From the NCBI GenBank assembly GCA_965651135.1, contig CBFGRJ010000226.1:1-11737 (forward strand): a stretch of DNA of 11,737 nucleotides, in the 5' to 3' direction. Below are positions 1-6,735 of the stretch, piece by piece. The stretch is from JAICQQ01 sp965651135 (GTDB lineage: Bacteria; Myxococcota_A; Polyangia; Polyangiales; Polyangiaceae). The notes under the pieces were generated by a model. It worked only from the letters and a program-made list of their open reading frames with translations. It was not told the DNA's origin and did no database searches. Within the stretch, counting starts at the first letter, position 1; the number at the start of each line of letters is the position of its first letter. A program made the position numbers and the translations under genes.

Positions 1-15
1 TTCGTGGCGATGGTG

Positions 16-510
16 ATGTCCAAGCTTGGCCGGGCTGCGTTGTGCTGTGCGAGCGTTCTCGCGCTGTTGGTGCTCGGCCAGAGCTGCGTGGGAGAGACGC
101 AACGCTCGGGCAACCAAGGCTCGGAAGCCACAGAGGGGGAAGGCGGGGCCGACGCGACGGGTAACGAGGACGCCTGGGCGATCACGTTCGACCGTCGCGA
201 TTGTGCCGAAAGGCCCACGGCGGATTGTGCCGGCATTCGCGAGAGCTACGGCTCGAACGGGGCATTCGACGGTACTCCGGCGTTGGCGCATTGCTCGCAA
301 TACAATTCGTTCGATGGCTGTGGGCGCTTGACTTTCGATTTCGACGCCGACGGCTGCTTGAAGTCGGTGAACGCGGGCGCACCCGGCTGGGAAGCGAATG
401 CCCACTTGGATGCGCTACGTGATTGCGTGGCAGAGGTGCTCATGGCCGAGCGTTGGACCTGCCGCGCGTCGGGGGAGCTACGCTTCGAAGAATCGTGCTT
501 CGTGTTTTGA
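16..510 (+). CDS. Small Cys-rich exported lipoprotein, function unknown
   Basis: I do not recognise a family. From the ATG at 16 the product is 164 residues. It opens with a short basic n-region (MSKLGR) and a hydrophobic stretch ending in GQSC, so Cys24 is the likely lipidation site, although the lipobox is not canonical (Gly at -3, Ser at -1). A low-complexity Gly/Glu/Thr-rich linker covers about residues 25-52. The rest is a compact domain with eight cysteines (63, 71, 93, 102, 114, 137, 149, 161), an even number that would suit disulfides in the periplasm or at the cell surface. In-frame GTG at 4 and ATG at 10 are alternative starts, and the frame is still open at the left edge, so the true start may lie outside the window. 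I chose 16 because it gives the cleanest signal peptide. The gene converges on the HupE-like gene 34 bp away. Confidence 0.7.
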   Translation: MSKLGRAALCCASVLALLVLGQSCVGETQRSGNQGSEATEGEGGADATGNEDAWAITFDRRDCAERPTADCAGIRESYGSNGAFDGTPALAHCSQYNSFDGCGRLTFDFDADGCLKSVNAGAPGWEANAHLDALRDCVAEVLMAERWTCRASGELRFEESCFVF

Positions 511-536
511 GTGCATGGCTTCGCGGGTAAAGCCCC

Positions 537-554
537 ATTGAGGCTTAGCTCAAT
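537..554. terminator. Inverted repeat between convergent genes, possible terminator
   Basis: ATTGAG (537-542) and CTCAAT (549-554) form a perfect 6-bp stem around a 6-nt loop. It lies between the stop of the lipoprotein gene (510) and the end of the convergent HupE-like gene, overlapping that gene's stop codon (545-547). A second weak stem, GGCTT (517-521) with AAGCC (530-534), sits beside it. Neither has a proper T-tract, so a bidirectional terminator role is only inferred from position. Confidence 0.3.
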
Positions 555-1540
555 AACCCGATGCTCTTGAGCCAGTACTCGGTGCGCTGGAGCAGCCAGT
601 ACACCGAGCATACCCCGAGTCCCCAGGTGGCCGCCCAGGCGAGCCTGGTGCGAAGCTGGGGCTGGCGCTTCAGCAACCGGTAGCCGAGCGCCAACGCGCT
701 CACGACAGCCACTTGGCCGCACTCGACTCCCAGGTTGAAGCCCACCAGGGCTACGGCCACCGCACGTTCGGGAAACGCCACCTCTGCCAGCGCCGAGGCG
801 AACCCCAACCCGTGAAGCAGCCCGAAGGCGAAGGCCACCGCCCATGGCCAGCGGCGAGTCGACGCCTGCGGCCCTCGCTTGGCTTCGAGCGCCAGGAGCA
901 GCACGGAGAGCGCGATGCAGATTTCGACGGGCGCCGTTGGCAATGTCACCAGATTCAAGCTGGCCGCCGCCAGAGTGATGCTGTGCGCAGCCGTGAAGGC
1001 GGACACCGTGAGCAGCAGGGGACGCCAGCCATGCACGAGCAACATCAGCCCAACCAAAAACAAAAGGTGGTCGATACCGCGCAAGATGTGCTCGACCCCG
1101 AGCTCGAGGTACTCGCCCAATACCCTGAACGCGCTGGGCTCACGCGCCGCGCGCAGCGTCACACTGGGGGGCGAACCGCTGCTCAGCAAGAAAGACTGCT
1201 TACCGCCGAGCCACTCGATATTGACGCTGACCCTGGCGAGCGTCGCCTCGCGGGACTCGAACTCGATGGTGCCCGACAGGCCGGCTTCGCCACAATCCAG
1301 GACTTCGCTGGGGTCGTCGACATGACGGCACCCAGCCGGAAACCGGATCTTCAGGTCATCGATGGGGGGAAAGGGCTGCGTCCATTGCACCAAGAAGCGC
1401 CCCGCCGCGATCTCTTTCAATGCCAGCACTCCGGGGGTGGCTTGGTGAGCGTCGCTGACCGTCGTCATGAGCCACAGGCTGAGCGCCCCGAATACTGCGA
1501 TGGCCCACGCCATTGGCTTACGACAGCGCTCAGTACTCAA
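545..1540 (-). CDS. HupE/UreJ_2 family membrane protein
   Basis: This is a polytopic inner-membrane protein of the HupE_UreJ_2 family. HupE and UreJ relatives are linked to nickel or cobalt handling, but the function of this branch is not established. From TTG at 1540 it has 331 residues: signal peptide about 1-31 (cleavage near SDA|HQ), an extracytoplasmic beta-rich domain about 32-140, then several membrane segments from about 150 to 318. The family signature is clear: VEHILRGIDHLLFL (149-162), FTAAHSITL (182-190), FGLLHGLGFA (239-248) and FNLGVECGQ (268-276), with histidines and acids inside membrane segments. The TTG start is preferred because it puts Arg/Lys before the hydrophobic core and has AGGAAG about 10 nt upstream. 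The ATG at 1513 (322 residues) leaves an uncharged n-region. The gene overlaps the upstream isomerase gene by 11 bp. No hydrogenase or urease genes are nearby. Confidence 0.88.
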   Translation of the reverse strand: MSTERCRKPMAWAIAVFGALSLWLMTTVSDAHQATPGVLALKEIAAGRFLVQWTQPFPPIDDLKIRFPAGCRHVDDPSEVLDCGEAGLSGTIEFESREATLARVSVNIEWLGGKQSFLLSSGSPPSVTLRAAREPSAFRVLGEYLELGVEHILRGIDHLLFLVGLMLLVHGWRPLLLTVSAFTAAHSITLAAASLNLVTLPTAPVEICIALSVLLLALEAKRGPQASTRRWPWAVAFAFGLLHGLGFASALAEVAFPERAVAVALVGFNLGVECGQVAVVSALALGYRLLKRQPQLRTRLAWAATWGLGVCSVYWLLQRTEYWLKSIGLLS

Positions 1541-2336
1541 TGGCGTGCTTCTTCCTGAGCTCTGCGAGGTAGCGTTGCAGCGCCGCTTGCTTCTTTTTTT
1601 CCTGGATGTCTTCGGTCAATGCCGGCTTCAGCGACTCGAGATCGCGCCTTCCATCGAACACGCCATCCAGTCTGACGAGATGAGTCCCCCGCGCGCTATT
1701 CAGCGCTTGCCACGTGCCCACGTGCTCGGCCTTCAACGCCTCTGACAGCCGAGTTTGGAAGATGTGCTCGAGCTGAGGCTTCATCATGCGGGTGAACGTC
1801 GGACCGCGAGGAAAGTGATCGCCCACGCTACGCGGCTCTGCTCCTGCGGCTAGCTTGGCGAGCGCCTCATCCACGCGTTGGCGATGCGCTTTCGGATCGA
1901 CCGAGCGGCGGATGAACACGTGGGTGAGCGTGAAGGTTTCGGGTCCCCTATAGCGCTCGGGAGCTGCCTCGAGCTGTGCCAAAAGCTCGGCTTCCGAAGG
2001 GGGTGCCAAGATGGACCTTTGTTTGATGATGTGCTCGAGCTTTCGGGCCAGGTGCTCCCGAATGACCGCGTCGTTATCGTCGAGGCCCAAGGCCAGGGCC
2101 TCTCGAAACAAAAGCTCGGTATCCAGCCACTCCTCGACACCGCGCTCGAGCTCCTGCGGAGTCGGCGGGCGCGCCAGCGATCGTTCGAGACCCTTGGCCA
2201 CCTCGTGGCGCGTGGCCGCTGAAATCTCGATGGTTTCGGCTTCAGACGAGCGCCAGTGGTCGACCAAGAACACCGCGGTGCCAAGCAGCGCAAACTGCAC
2301 CAGGGGCTGCTTGGCGGCTCCACGGAGCCAAGTCAC
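1530..2336 (-). CDS. Membrane-anchored parvulin-type peptidyl-prolyl cis-trans isomerase
   Basis: The product (268 residues) is a PpiC/SurA-like proline isomerase that would assist folding of exported proteins on the periplasmic side. A single hydrophobic anchor lies at about 11-26, with Arg5 and Lys9 before it. A helical region follows (about 38-110), containing a PTPQELERGVEEWL-like segment typical of the SurA N-terminal type. The parvulin domain runs about 112-230, with the expected histidines in TLTHVFI (His139) and GTHLVRL (His219). The C-terminus is a charged helix (about 233-265). The start is GTG at 2336: its first bases overlap the TGA stop of the deacetylase (2333-2335) in a GTGA arrangement, which suggests translational coupling. 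No strong ribosome site precedes it. I recall isomerases of this type beside HupE/UreJ_2 genes in other proteobacteria, so the partnership is probably functional, perhaps in folding the HupE-like protein. That role is inference. Confidence 0.85.
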   Translation of the reverse strand: MTWLRGAAKQPLVQFALLGTAVFLVDHWRSSEAETIEISAATRHEVAKGLERSLARPPTPQELERGVEEWLDTELLFREALALGLDDNDAVIREHLARKLEHIIKQRSILAPPSEAELLAQLEAAPERYRGPETFTLTHVFIRRSVDPKAHRQRVDEALAKLAAGAEPRSVGDHFPRGPTFTRMMKPQLEHIFQTRLSEALKAEHVGTWQALNSARGTHLVRLDGVFDGRRDLESLKPALTEDIQEKKKQAALQRYLAELRKKHAIEY

Positions 2337-3700
2337 GGCGCGAGCGTAAGGCTTCCAACGTCCAGCGCTACCTCGTAAAACCCGTGCTCGTTCCAGGGCA
2401 ATGCTACGCCATCTTGCAGCAGTGTGCCGCCGTCGACCGTGACACGCACATAGCGTCCTGGCGGGAACACATTGGGAAGCGTCCAGGTGTAGACCTGCTC
2501 GCTACCCTGCTGTTGCGGCGTGGCACTGGCCACGGCCTTCCTGCCGATGAAGTAGGCTCCGACGTCGGCCATGGTGCCGATCCAGATATCCTGCGTCTTG
2601 GCGTACTCGACGTGATCCACGAACCCTCCCAGATCGATGGGCTGATATGCGCCGTCGCTGCCACCTGTAAAACCATGAATGCACACGGTTTGCCATTTGC
2701 CCTGGCTCACTGCCGCATTGACCTTGGGGTCCAGCTGAGCCGTCCCCGCTCCGGTGGGAGGGATGTACGAGGGCAGGTTCAGCAGATTCACGTTGTCATC
2801 TGGACCGATCAACGAGTCGCTGACACCTCGATCGATGATGAACAGCTGCTGCGCGACGCTGTTGTAGTTGTTCGTACTGCCGTTCGGCGCTGCCATCGTA
2901 TAAGCGGTGACGCCGTATTGGTTCATCAAAAACTGCTGCGCCTGATTGACGTCGTTGGTGGGGTCGCCCGCGCCGTGCTGCTCAGTGTGGTTGGCGAGCT
3001 CGTGCCCCGCGTCCAGCGCGCGCTGGTAAAATGCGTTCGACGCTTGTTGCTTGCCCGTTTGCAAGTACCAGGTGAATGGTACCCCGAGCCCGAGCAGTTG
3101 CTCCTCGTTGTTGATTTGCGTGTCGTTGGCGTCGTCGAACGAATAGCTAATGGCTCCGGAAAAGCCGGCCCATGGCAACACCACCAGGTTGCCTGCGGTG
3201 CCCGACGGTCGCGCCACCCCGCCCGGTCCCGGTTCTGGAAGCCCGGAGGGATTCGGCGGAAGTGCGCTGCCACCGGTTCCACCGGCGCCCGTGTTCGTCG
3301 TTCCGCCATCGCCCGTAGTCATGGTCATACCGTCGCTGCTACTCATGGAGCTCGCCCCTCCCACGCCGACCGTGCTGGTCATCGAGCCTTGCGCGGTCGA
3401 TGCAGGGTCTCCAGTGGTAGTGGGCCCCGCGCTCGTAGATTGGCTTCCATCCGTCGAGGAGCTCGCTCCGTTGGTTACAGTCACCGACGATGCTTGTGTG
3501 GTGGAATTGCTGGTAGCTGTCATGTCGGCGGTCGTGCCCGCCGTGTCCGACCCGCTCTGGGTCGACCCACTCACTGAATGGCTCGAGTTCGATGAGCAGC
3601 CAAACAACAGAGGGGCGAGCGCCATGCAAAGCGAGAGCTTAACCGGGGTGGCTGCTCGACAGGACAGGCCAACAAGAGGCAAGGAGGGAAAATCGGTCAT
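2333..3700 (-). CDS. Lipoprotein polysaccharide deacetylase (NodB-like, CE4)
   Basis: The product is a metal-dependent deacetylase of N- or O-acetylated polysaccharide, probably tethered at the cell surface. From ATG 3700 it has 455 residues. The signal peptide ends in LLFGC (Cys35 lipidated). A long Ser/Thr/Gly linker covers about 36-165. The NodB-type domain spans about 180-388 and shows SYSFDDA (Asp189 base, Asp190 metal ligand), HTEQH (238-242, the two metal histidines), APNG (271-274, where RPPYG is usual) and IHGF (341-344). A small beta-rich domain closes the protein (about 400-455). The frame stays open to 4003, but that extension has no recognisable content and would place the LacI-type palindrome and part of the esterase remnant inside coding sequence, so I chose 3700. 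No clear ribosome site is visible there. It is the first gene of the operon and its stop overlaps the isomerase start. The substrate (chitin, peptidoglycan or xylan) cannot be decided. Confidence 0.85.
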   Translation of the reverse strand: MTDFPSLPLVGLSCRAATPVKLSLCMALAPLLFGCSSNSSHSVSGSTQSGSDTAGTTADMTATSNSTTQASSVTVTNGASSSTDGSQSTSAGPTTTGDPASTAQGSMTSTVGVGGASSMSSSDGMTMTTGDGGTTNTGAGGTGGSALPPNPSGLPEPGPGGVARPSGTAGNLVVLPWAGFSGAISYSFDDANDTQINNEEQLLGLGVPFTWYLQTGKQQASNAFYQRALDAGHELANHTEQHGAGDPTNDVNQAQQFLMNQYGVTAYTMAAPNGSTNNYNSVAQQLFIIDRGVSDSLIGPDDNVNLLNLPSYIPPTGAGTAQLDPKVNAAVSQGKWQTVCIHGFTGGSDGAYQPIDLGGFVDHVEYAKTQDIWIGTMADVGAYFIGRKAVASATPQQQGSEQVYTWTLPNVFPPGRYVRVTVDGGTLLQDGVALPWNEHGFYEVALDVGSLTLAP

Positions 3701-3751
3701 GGCTCGGAGGATGAAGCGTGGCAAAGATGCTTGAAAGACGCAACGAACGAG

Positions 3752-3765
3752 TGGAAGCGCTTCCA
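3752..3765. promoter_or_regulatory. LacI-family operator-like palindrome
   Basis: TGGAAGCGCTTCCA is a perfect 14-bp palindrome, 51 bp upstream of the deacetylase ATG at 3700. It has the central GCGC and TGG/CCA ends typical of LacI/GalR-family sites. It differs at only two symmetric positions from TGGGAGCGCTCCCA, the known operator of the cellulose/cellobiose regulators CelR (Thermobifida) and CebR (Streptomyces). The position suits repression of the deacetylase operon. No LacI-type regulator gene is in the window. Confidence 0.55.
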
Positions 3766-3930
3766 ATGTCGAACCGCGGGCCGCCCGTCGTTCCGATCGA
3801 GCCCAAAAGTTCGAGGAGGGGCGGTGCGGCAGCCCCTCGGCACCTGTCGAAATGGTTTCCCTGTCGCGATCAGCGGCGGCCCAATCGGGAATGCGGGCGC
3901 GGCGCCCCGGCCACCAGGTGACCATCGACG

Positions 3931-4194
3931 CAGGATACCCTCGAGCGCGTTGTACCAATTGAGCCCCATGCGTTGAGCACCGGCGTCGTTGGGGTGCACG
4001 CAATCGTCGGATTCAGTGGGGTCGGAGTTGGTCCACAGATCGGCCACTAAGCACCGGTGAGGCGCTCGTCGTCATCGTTTGGGCCCAGCCTCGCACCGCT
4101 ATCACCAGTTGTTCGGCATTGGCGTGCTGGCGGGGGCTTGCTCGATCAAGCTGGCGTGAAGGGAACCAGCGATCTTGACAAGCAGATTCAAGCG
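3931..4194 (-). pseudogene. Decayed C-terminal remnant of an SGNH/GDSL-type esterase
   Basis: Three minus-strand frames read in succession give the end of an SGNH hydrolase. Frame one (4194-4105) gives RLNLLVKIAGSL followed by TPMPNNW and a stop. Frame two (4123-4049) gives AVRGWAQTMTTSASPVL. Frame three (4047-3931) gives VADLWTNSDPTESDDCVHPN, then DAGAQRMGLNWYNALEGIL. The DDCVHPND block is the classic Asp-x-x-His catalytic block V of this family, and the WYNAL ending is its usual C-terminus. Frames two and three are separated by a single extra base (4048). A second shift lies near 4105-4123. No N-terminal half, nucleophile block or start is visible: the sequence beyond about 4250 belongs to the divergent esterase gene. 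The remnant points the same way as the deacetylase, so the two may once have been co-transcribed. A sequencing error could explain one shift but not the missing front. Confidence 0.65.
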
Positions 4195-4249
4195 CGCGCA
4201 GCTCTTGGGGAGACGCGAGCAAAGCCAGGTGTTATGGGACGTCCAAGCC

Positions 4250-5734
4250 ATGCTCGACTCATGTCCCTCGTTCAAAGAACGCATAGGCGTCAGTCAATGC
4301 TTTCGTCCTTTGTCGCGCCTCGCACTGTTGGCGCTGTGCTGTGCGGCGGGCGTTTCTTGCGGCAAGGGCTCGACACCCAAGGGAGCCGGGGACGCATCGG
4401 GTTCACAGGGTGGCGCCGCGGGTGAGAACGCTGGCGGGCAGGCGGGAATGGGAGGTACGGGTGGCGAGAGGTGTACAATGAGCGCGGCGGGCAGCCCCGG
4501 AGAGCCGGAGCTGACTTGGGATTGGACGGGCGTCATCGGCACGGGGCAGAGCCTGGCCGTTGGCGAACAAGGCAAACCCGTGAAGTCCACGACCCAGCCG
4601 TACGGGAACCTAAAACTATCGACGGGAAGCGCGGCATGGCCGCTCGACCCCGAGGACCCCTCGTTCGAAATGGTTCCGCTGATCGAGCCGGTAGGGCGCC
4701 TCGCCACGGCGTACCCCAGCTCTTATCCGACCAACATCGCCGGCGAGACACCCCATTCGGCGATGGCCAATCAAATCTCGGCCATGGTTCGCGAGCTGGC
4801 CGGGGTCGACTACGTCGGCGTGCACGGCGAATTTGGCGAAAATGGCCAATGCCTGCGCTTTCTCGAAAAAAATGCCGAGCCAAGCGGAGTCAACGGGCGC
4901 GCTTACGAGGGGACACTCATCGAAACCCAAGCGGTCACGCGCTTGGCCGAGGCTGCCGGCAAGACCTACGGCATCGGCGCGATCATCGTCACGCATGGTG
5001 AATGCGACGCGGGCAACGCCTCATATGCCGACGAGCTCTACCAGCTCTGGCAAGACTACAACGCCGACTTATCAGCCATCACGGGGCAAACCAAGAAAAT
5101 CCAAATGCTGGTTTCCCAGCAGAACTCGATCAACAATCGCGCCCGTTCCACGCTCTCGCAATGGCGAATCGGGGTCGATCACCCCGAAGACATCGTGTGC
5201 ACGGGTCCGAAGTACCAGTACCCCTACGCCTCCGACAACGTTCACCTCGTCACCGACGGTTATCGAATGCTCGGCGAAAAATATGGTCAAGTCTACGTCG
5301 AGCGCGTGGTGTTGGGGCGCCTGTGGCAGCCCCTTCAGCCCGAGCGAGTGAGCAGAAACGGCAGGGTCATCACCGTGGACTTTCACGTGCCGGTTCCTCC
5401 CTTGCAGTGGGACATGGATTTCGAAGCTCCCCACCAGGAAGTGCCCGAGTGGGCCAACGGCAACGGTTTCGAGGTCCGCACCGCTACACAGCGTATCTCC
5501 ATCGCCTCCGTCGAGATCTCATGTAACTCCGTACGCATCACGTGCGACGAAGATCTTCCGACATCCGGCCTGTTTGTCGGCTATGCGCTCACCGCGAGTA
5601 CCAAGCCCCTCAGTAAGCCCTTCAACGGCACTCAGCGCTGGGGCCGCCTTCGCGACTCCGATCCGTTCGTCGGCAGCGTCACGAACCAGCCCCAACCCAA
5701 CTACGCCGTCGCGTTCGAGCTCCCGGTTCCGTAG
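4250..5734 (+). CDS. SGNH-fold esterase lipoprotein, probably acting on acylated carbohydrate
   Basis: The product is a probable secreted esterase. From ATG 4250 it has 494 residues: a signal peptide ending in GVSC (Cys37 likely lipidated), a Gly-rich linker about 38-75, an SGNH-type catalytic domain about 88-352 and a beta-rich C-terminal domain about 360-490. Catalytic elements are the nucleophile block GTGQSLAVG (97-105, Ser101; GQSL rather than GDSL), THGECD (248-253) in the region of the third block, and SDNVHLVTDGYRML (328-341) with the Asp329/His332 pair. This pattern recalls sialate or acetyl-xylan esterase-like SGNH proteins, but the substrate is not determinable. An upstream in-frame TTG (4175) would extend into the neighbouring remnant, and a TTG at 4310 gives a shorter signal peptide. 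ATG 4250, with a weak GGGA upstream, is my choice. It is divergent from the deacetylase operon and probably shares its polysaccharide theme. Confidence 0.75.
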   Translation: MLDSCPSFKERIGVSQCFRPLSRLALLALCCAAGVSCGKGSTPKGAGDASGSQGGAAGENAGGQAGMGGTGGERCTMSAAGSPGEPELTWDWTGVIGTGQSLAVGEQGKPVKSTTQPYGNLKLSTGSAAWPLDPEDPSFEMVPLIEPVGRLATAYPSSYPTNIAGETPHSAMANQISAMVRELAGVDYVGVHGEFGENGQCLRFLEKNAEPSGVNGRAYEGTLIETQAVTRLAEAAGKTYGIGAIIVTHGECDAGNASYADELYQLWQDYNADLSAITGQTKKIQMLVSQQNSINNRARSTLSQWRIGVDHPEDIVCTGPKYQYPYASDNVHLVTDGYRMLGEKYGQVYVERVVLGRLWQPLQPERVSRNGRVITVDFHVPVPPLQWDMDFEAPHQEVPEWANGNGFEVRTATQRISIASVEISCNSVRITCDEDLPTSGLFVGYALTASTKPLSKPFNGTQRWGRLRDSDPFVGSVTNQPQPNYAVAFELPVP

Positions 5735-5748
5735 CGCTCAGCAATCCT

Positions 5749-6735
5749 TCAGCCGTTTGGCGGCACGGGTTCGCTGTCGTGCGCAAAGAAGCAGGCGCAC
5801 GGGTGGTCGACCTGACCGTCTTTCAGTGTCGGCTCTTGCTTTTGGCAGCGGGCTTCGGCGCGATAGCAGCGGGTATGGAAGACGCAGCCCGGTGGGGGAT
5901 GGGCTGGGCTCGGGGGCTCACCCAAGAGCTCGATGCGCCGTGAAGGTTTGCCGATCACCGGAACCGCGGACAGCAGCGCCCGCGTGTAGGGATGCTTTGG
6001 CGTCTCGAGCACGGCTCGGGTGGAGCCGTGTTCGACGATCGAGCCCAGGTACATCACGGCCACTTCGTCACAGACGACTTCGACCACCGCTAGGTCGTGG
6101 GCAATGAACACGTAGCTCAGATGCAGCTCTCGCCTGAGCCGTGCGAGCAGCCGCAGAATGCGCGCCTGAATCGACACATCGAGTGACGACACGGCTTCGT
6201 CCAGAACGATGAGCTCGGGCTCGGGCGCCAGGGCGCGCGCCAGCGCGAGCCTCTGAGCTTGCCCGCCGGACAGCTCGTGGGGGTAGCGAGACAGGATTCG
6301 AGGCGACAGCTCTACCAGCTCGAGCACCTGCCGCACGCGCTCGCGTCGCTGCGCTTCGTTGAGCCGGGTCAGGCTCGCAAGCGGTGCGGTGACCAGCTGC
6401 TCGGCGGTCTTGCGGGGGTTGAGCGAGCTGCCTGGATCTTGGAACACCATTTGTACTTTGCGTGAGACGAGGCGCCGGCGCTGTCGCGATGCGGTGGGGT
6501 AGCGATGGCCCGCGAGGCTCAGTGTCCCGGCAGAGGGCGCATCGAGGCCCACCAAGAGACGCGCGAGAGTCGACTTGCCGCAACCGGATTCGCCGACCAA
6601 CCCCAAGCTCACGCCTGGCGTCACGGTGAGCGTGACGTCGTGTACCGCGCGGACCTTTGGTTGAGGGCCGAACCAAGTACCGCCGGCCGCATAGTACTTG
6701 GAGATGCGGTGAGCTTCGAGCAGCGCTCGGGTCAT
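5749..6735 (-). CDS. ABC importer ATPase, peptide/nickel type (DppF/OppF-like)
   Basis: This is the second ATPase of the importer, energising uptake at the cytoplasmic face. It has 328 residues. Visible motifs are Walker A GESGCGKST (48-56), Q-loop FQDP (98-101), signature LSGGQ (155-159), Walker B LIVLDE (175-180) and H-loop His213. The Walker B Glu is followed by Ala (DEAVSSLD) where DEPVSALD is usual. The C-terminal oligopeptide-transporter tail is present, with LGEPPSP (271-277) and cysteines 284, 290, 297, 313 and 315. In mycobacterial OppD a comparable Cys-rich tail has been reported to bind an iron-sulfur cluster; whether this one does is unknown. Its ATG overlaps the stop of the permease-ATPase gene by 4 bp (ATGA), with GGAG 8 nt upstream of the start. 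It is the last gene of the operon and ends 14 bp from the convergent esterase gene. Confidence 0.93.
   Translation of the reverse strand: MTRALLEAHRISKYYAAGGTWFGPQPKVRAVHDVTLTVTPGVSLGLVGESGCGKSTLARLLVGLDAPSAGTLSLAGHRYPTASRQRRRLVSRKVQMVFQDPGSSLNPRKTAEQLVTAPLASLTRLNEAQRRERVRQVLELVELSPRILSRYPHELSGGQAQRLALARALAPEPELIVLDEAVSSLDVSIQARILRLLARLRRELHLSYVFIAHDLAVVEVVCDEVAVMYLGSIVEHGSTRAVLETPKHPYTRALLSAVPVIGKPSRRIELLGEPPSPAHPPPGCVFHTRCYRAEARCQKQEPTLKDGQVDHPCACFFAHDSEPVPPNG

Larger units (their letters stand above)
3701..4249. other. Divergent intergenic region between deacetylase and esterase genes
   Basis: These roughly 550 bp separate the minus-strand deacetylase operon from the plus-strand esterase and should carry both promoters. 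They hold the operator-like palindrome (3752-3765) and the esterase remnant (3931-4194). The rest (about 3766-3930) shows no coding signal or repeat I can support. A TTGACA at 4175-4180 has no matching -10 box at a normal distance, so I do not call a promoter from it. Confidence 0.5.

Noticed and set aside
545..1540. Hydrogenase or urease accessory role for the HupE-like gene
   Set aside because: No hydrogenase, urease or nickel-insertion genes are in the window. The match is to the broader HupE_UreJ_2 family, whose role is unknown.
713..1558. Long + strand open frame opposite the HupE-like gene
   Set aside because: It lies antisense to a gene with clear family motifs. Its product is Gln/Arg/His-rich with no domain, as is typical of shadow frames in high-GC DNA.
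2384..3577. Long + strand open frame opposite the deacetylase
   Set aside because: It mirrors the deacetylase gene, has no recognisable domain and has skewed Arg/Ala composition. High GC explains its length.
3701..4003. Extension of the deacetylase reading frame by 101 residues to 4003
   Set aside because: The extension is Arg/Pro-rich with no domain and no signal peptide. It would bury the true signal peptide inside the protein, and it covers the operator-like palindrome and part of the esterase remnant.
4175..4203. Perfect TTGACA as a -35 box for the esterase gene
   Set aside because: No TATAAT-like hexamer lies 16-19 bp downstream. The sequence there is GC-rich, and TTGACA alone is expected by chance.
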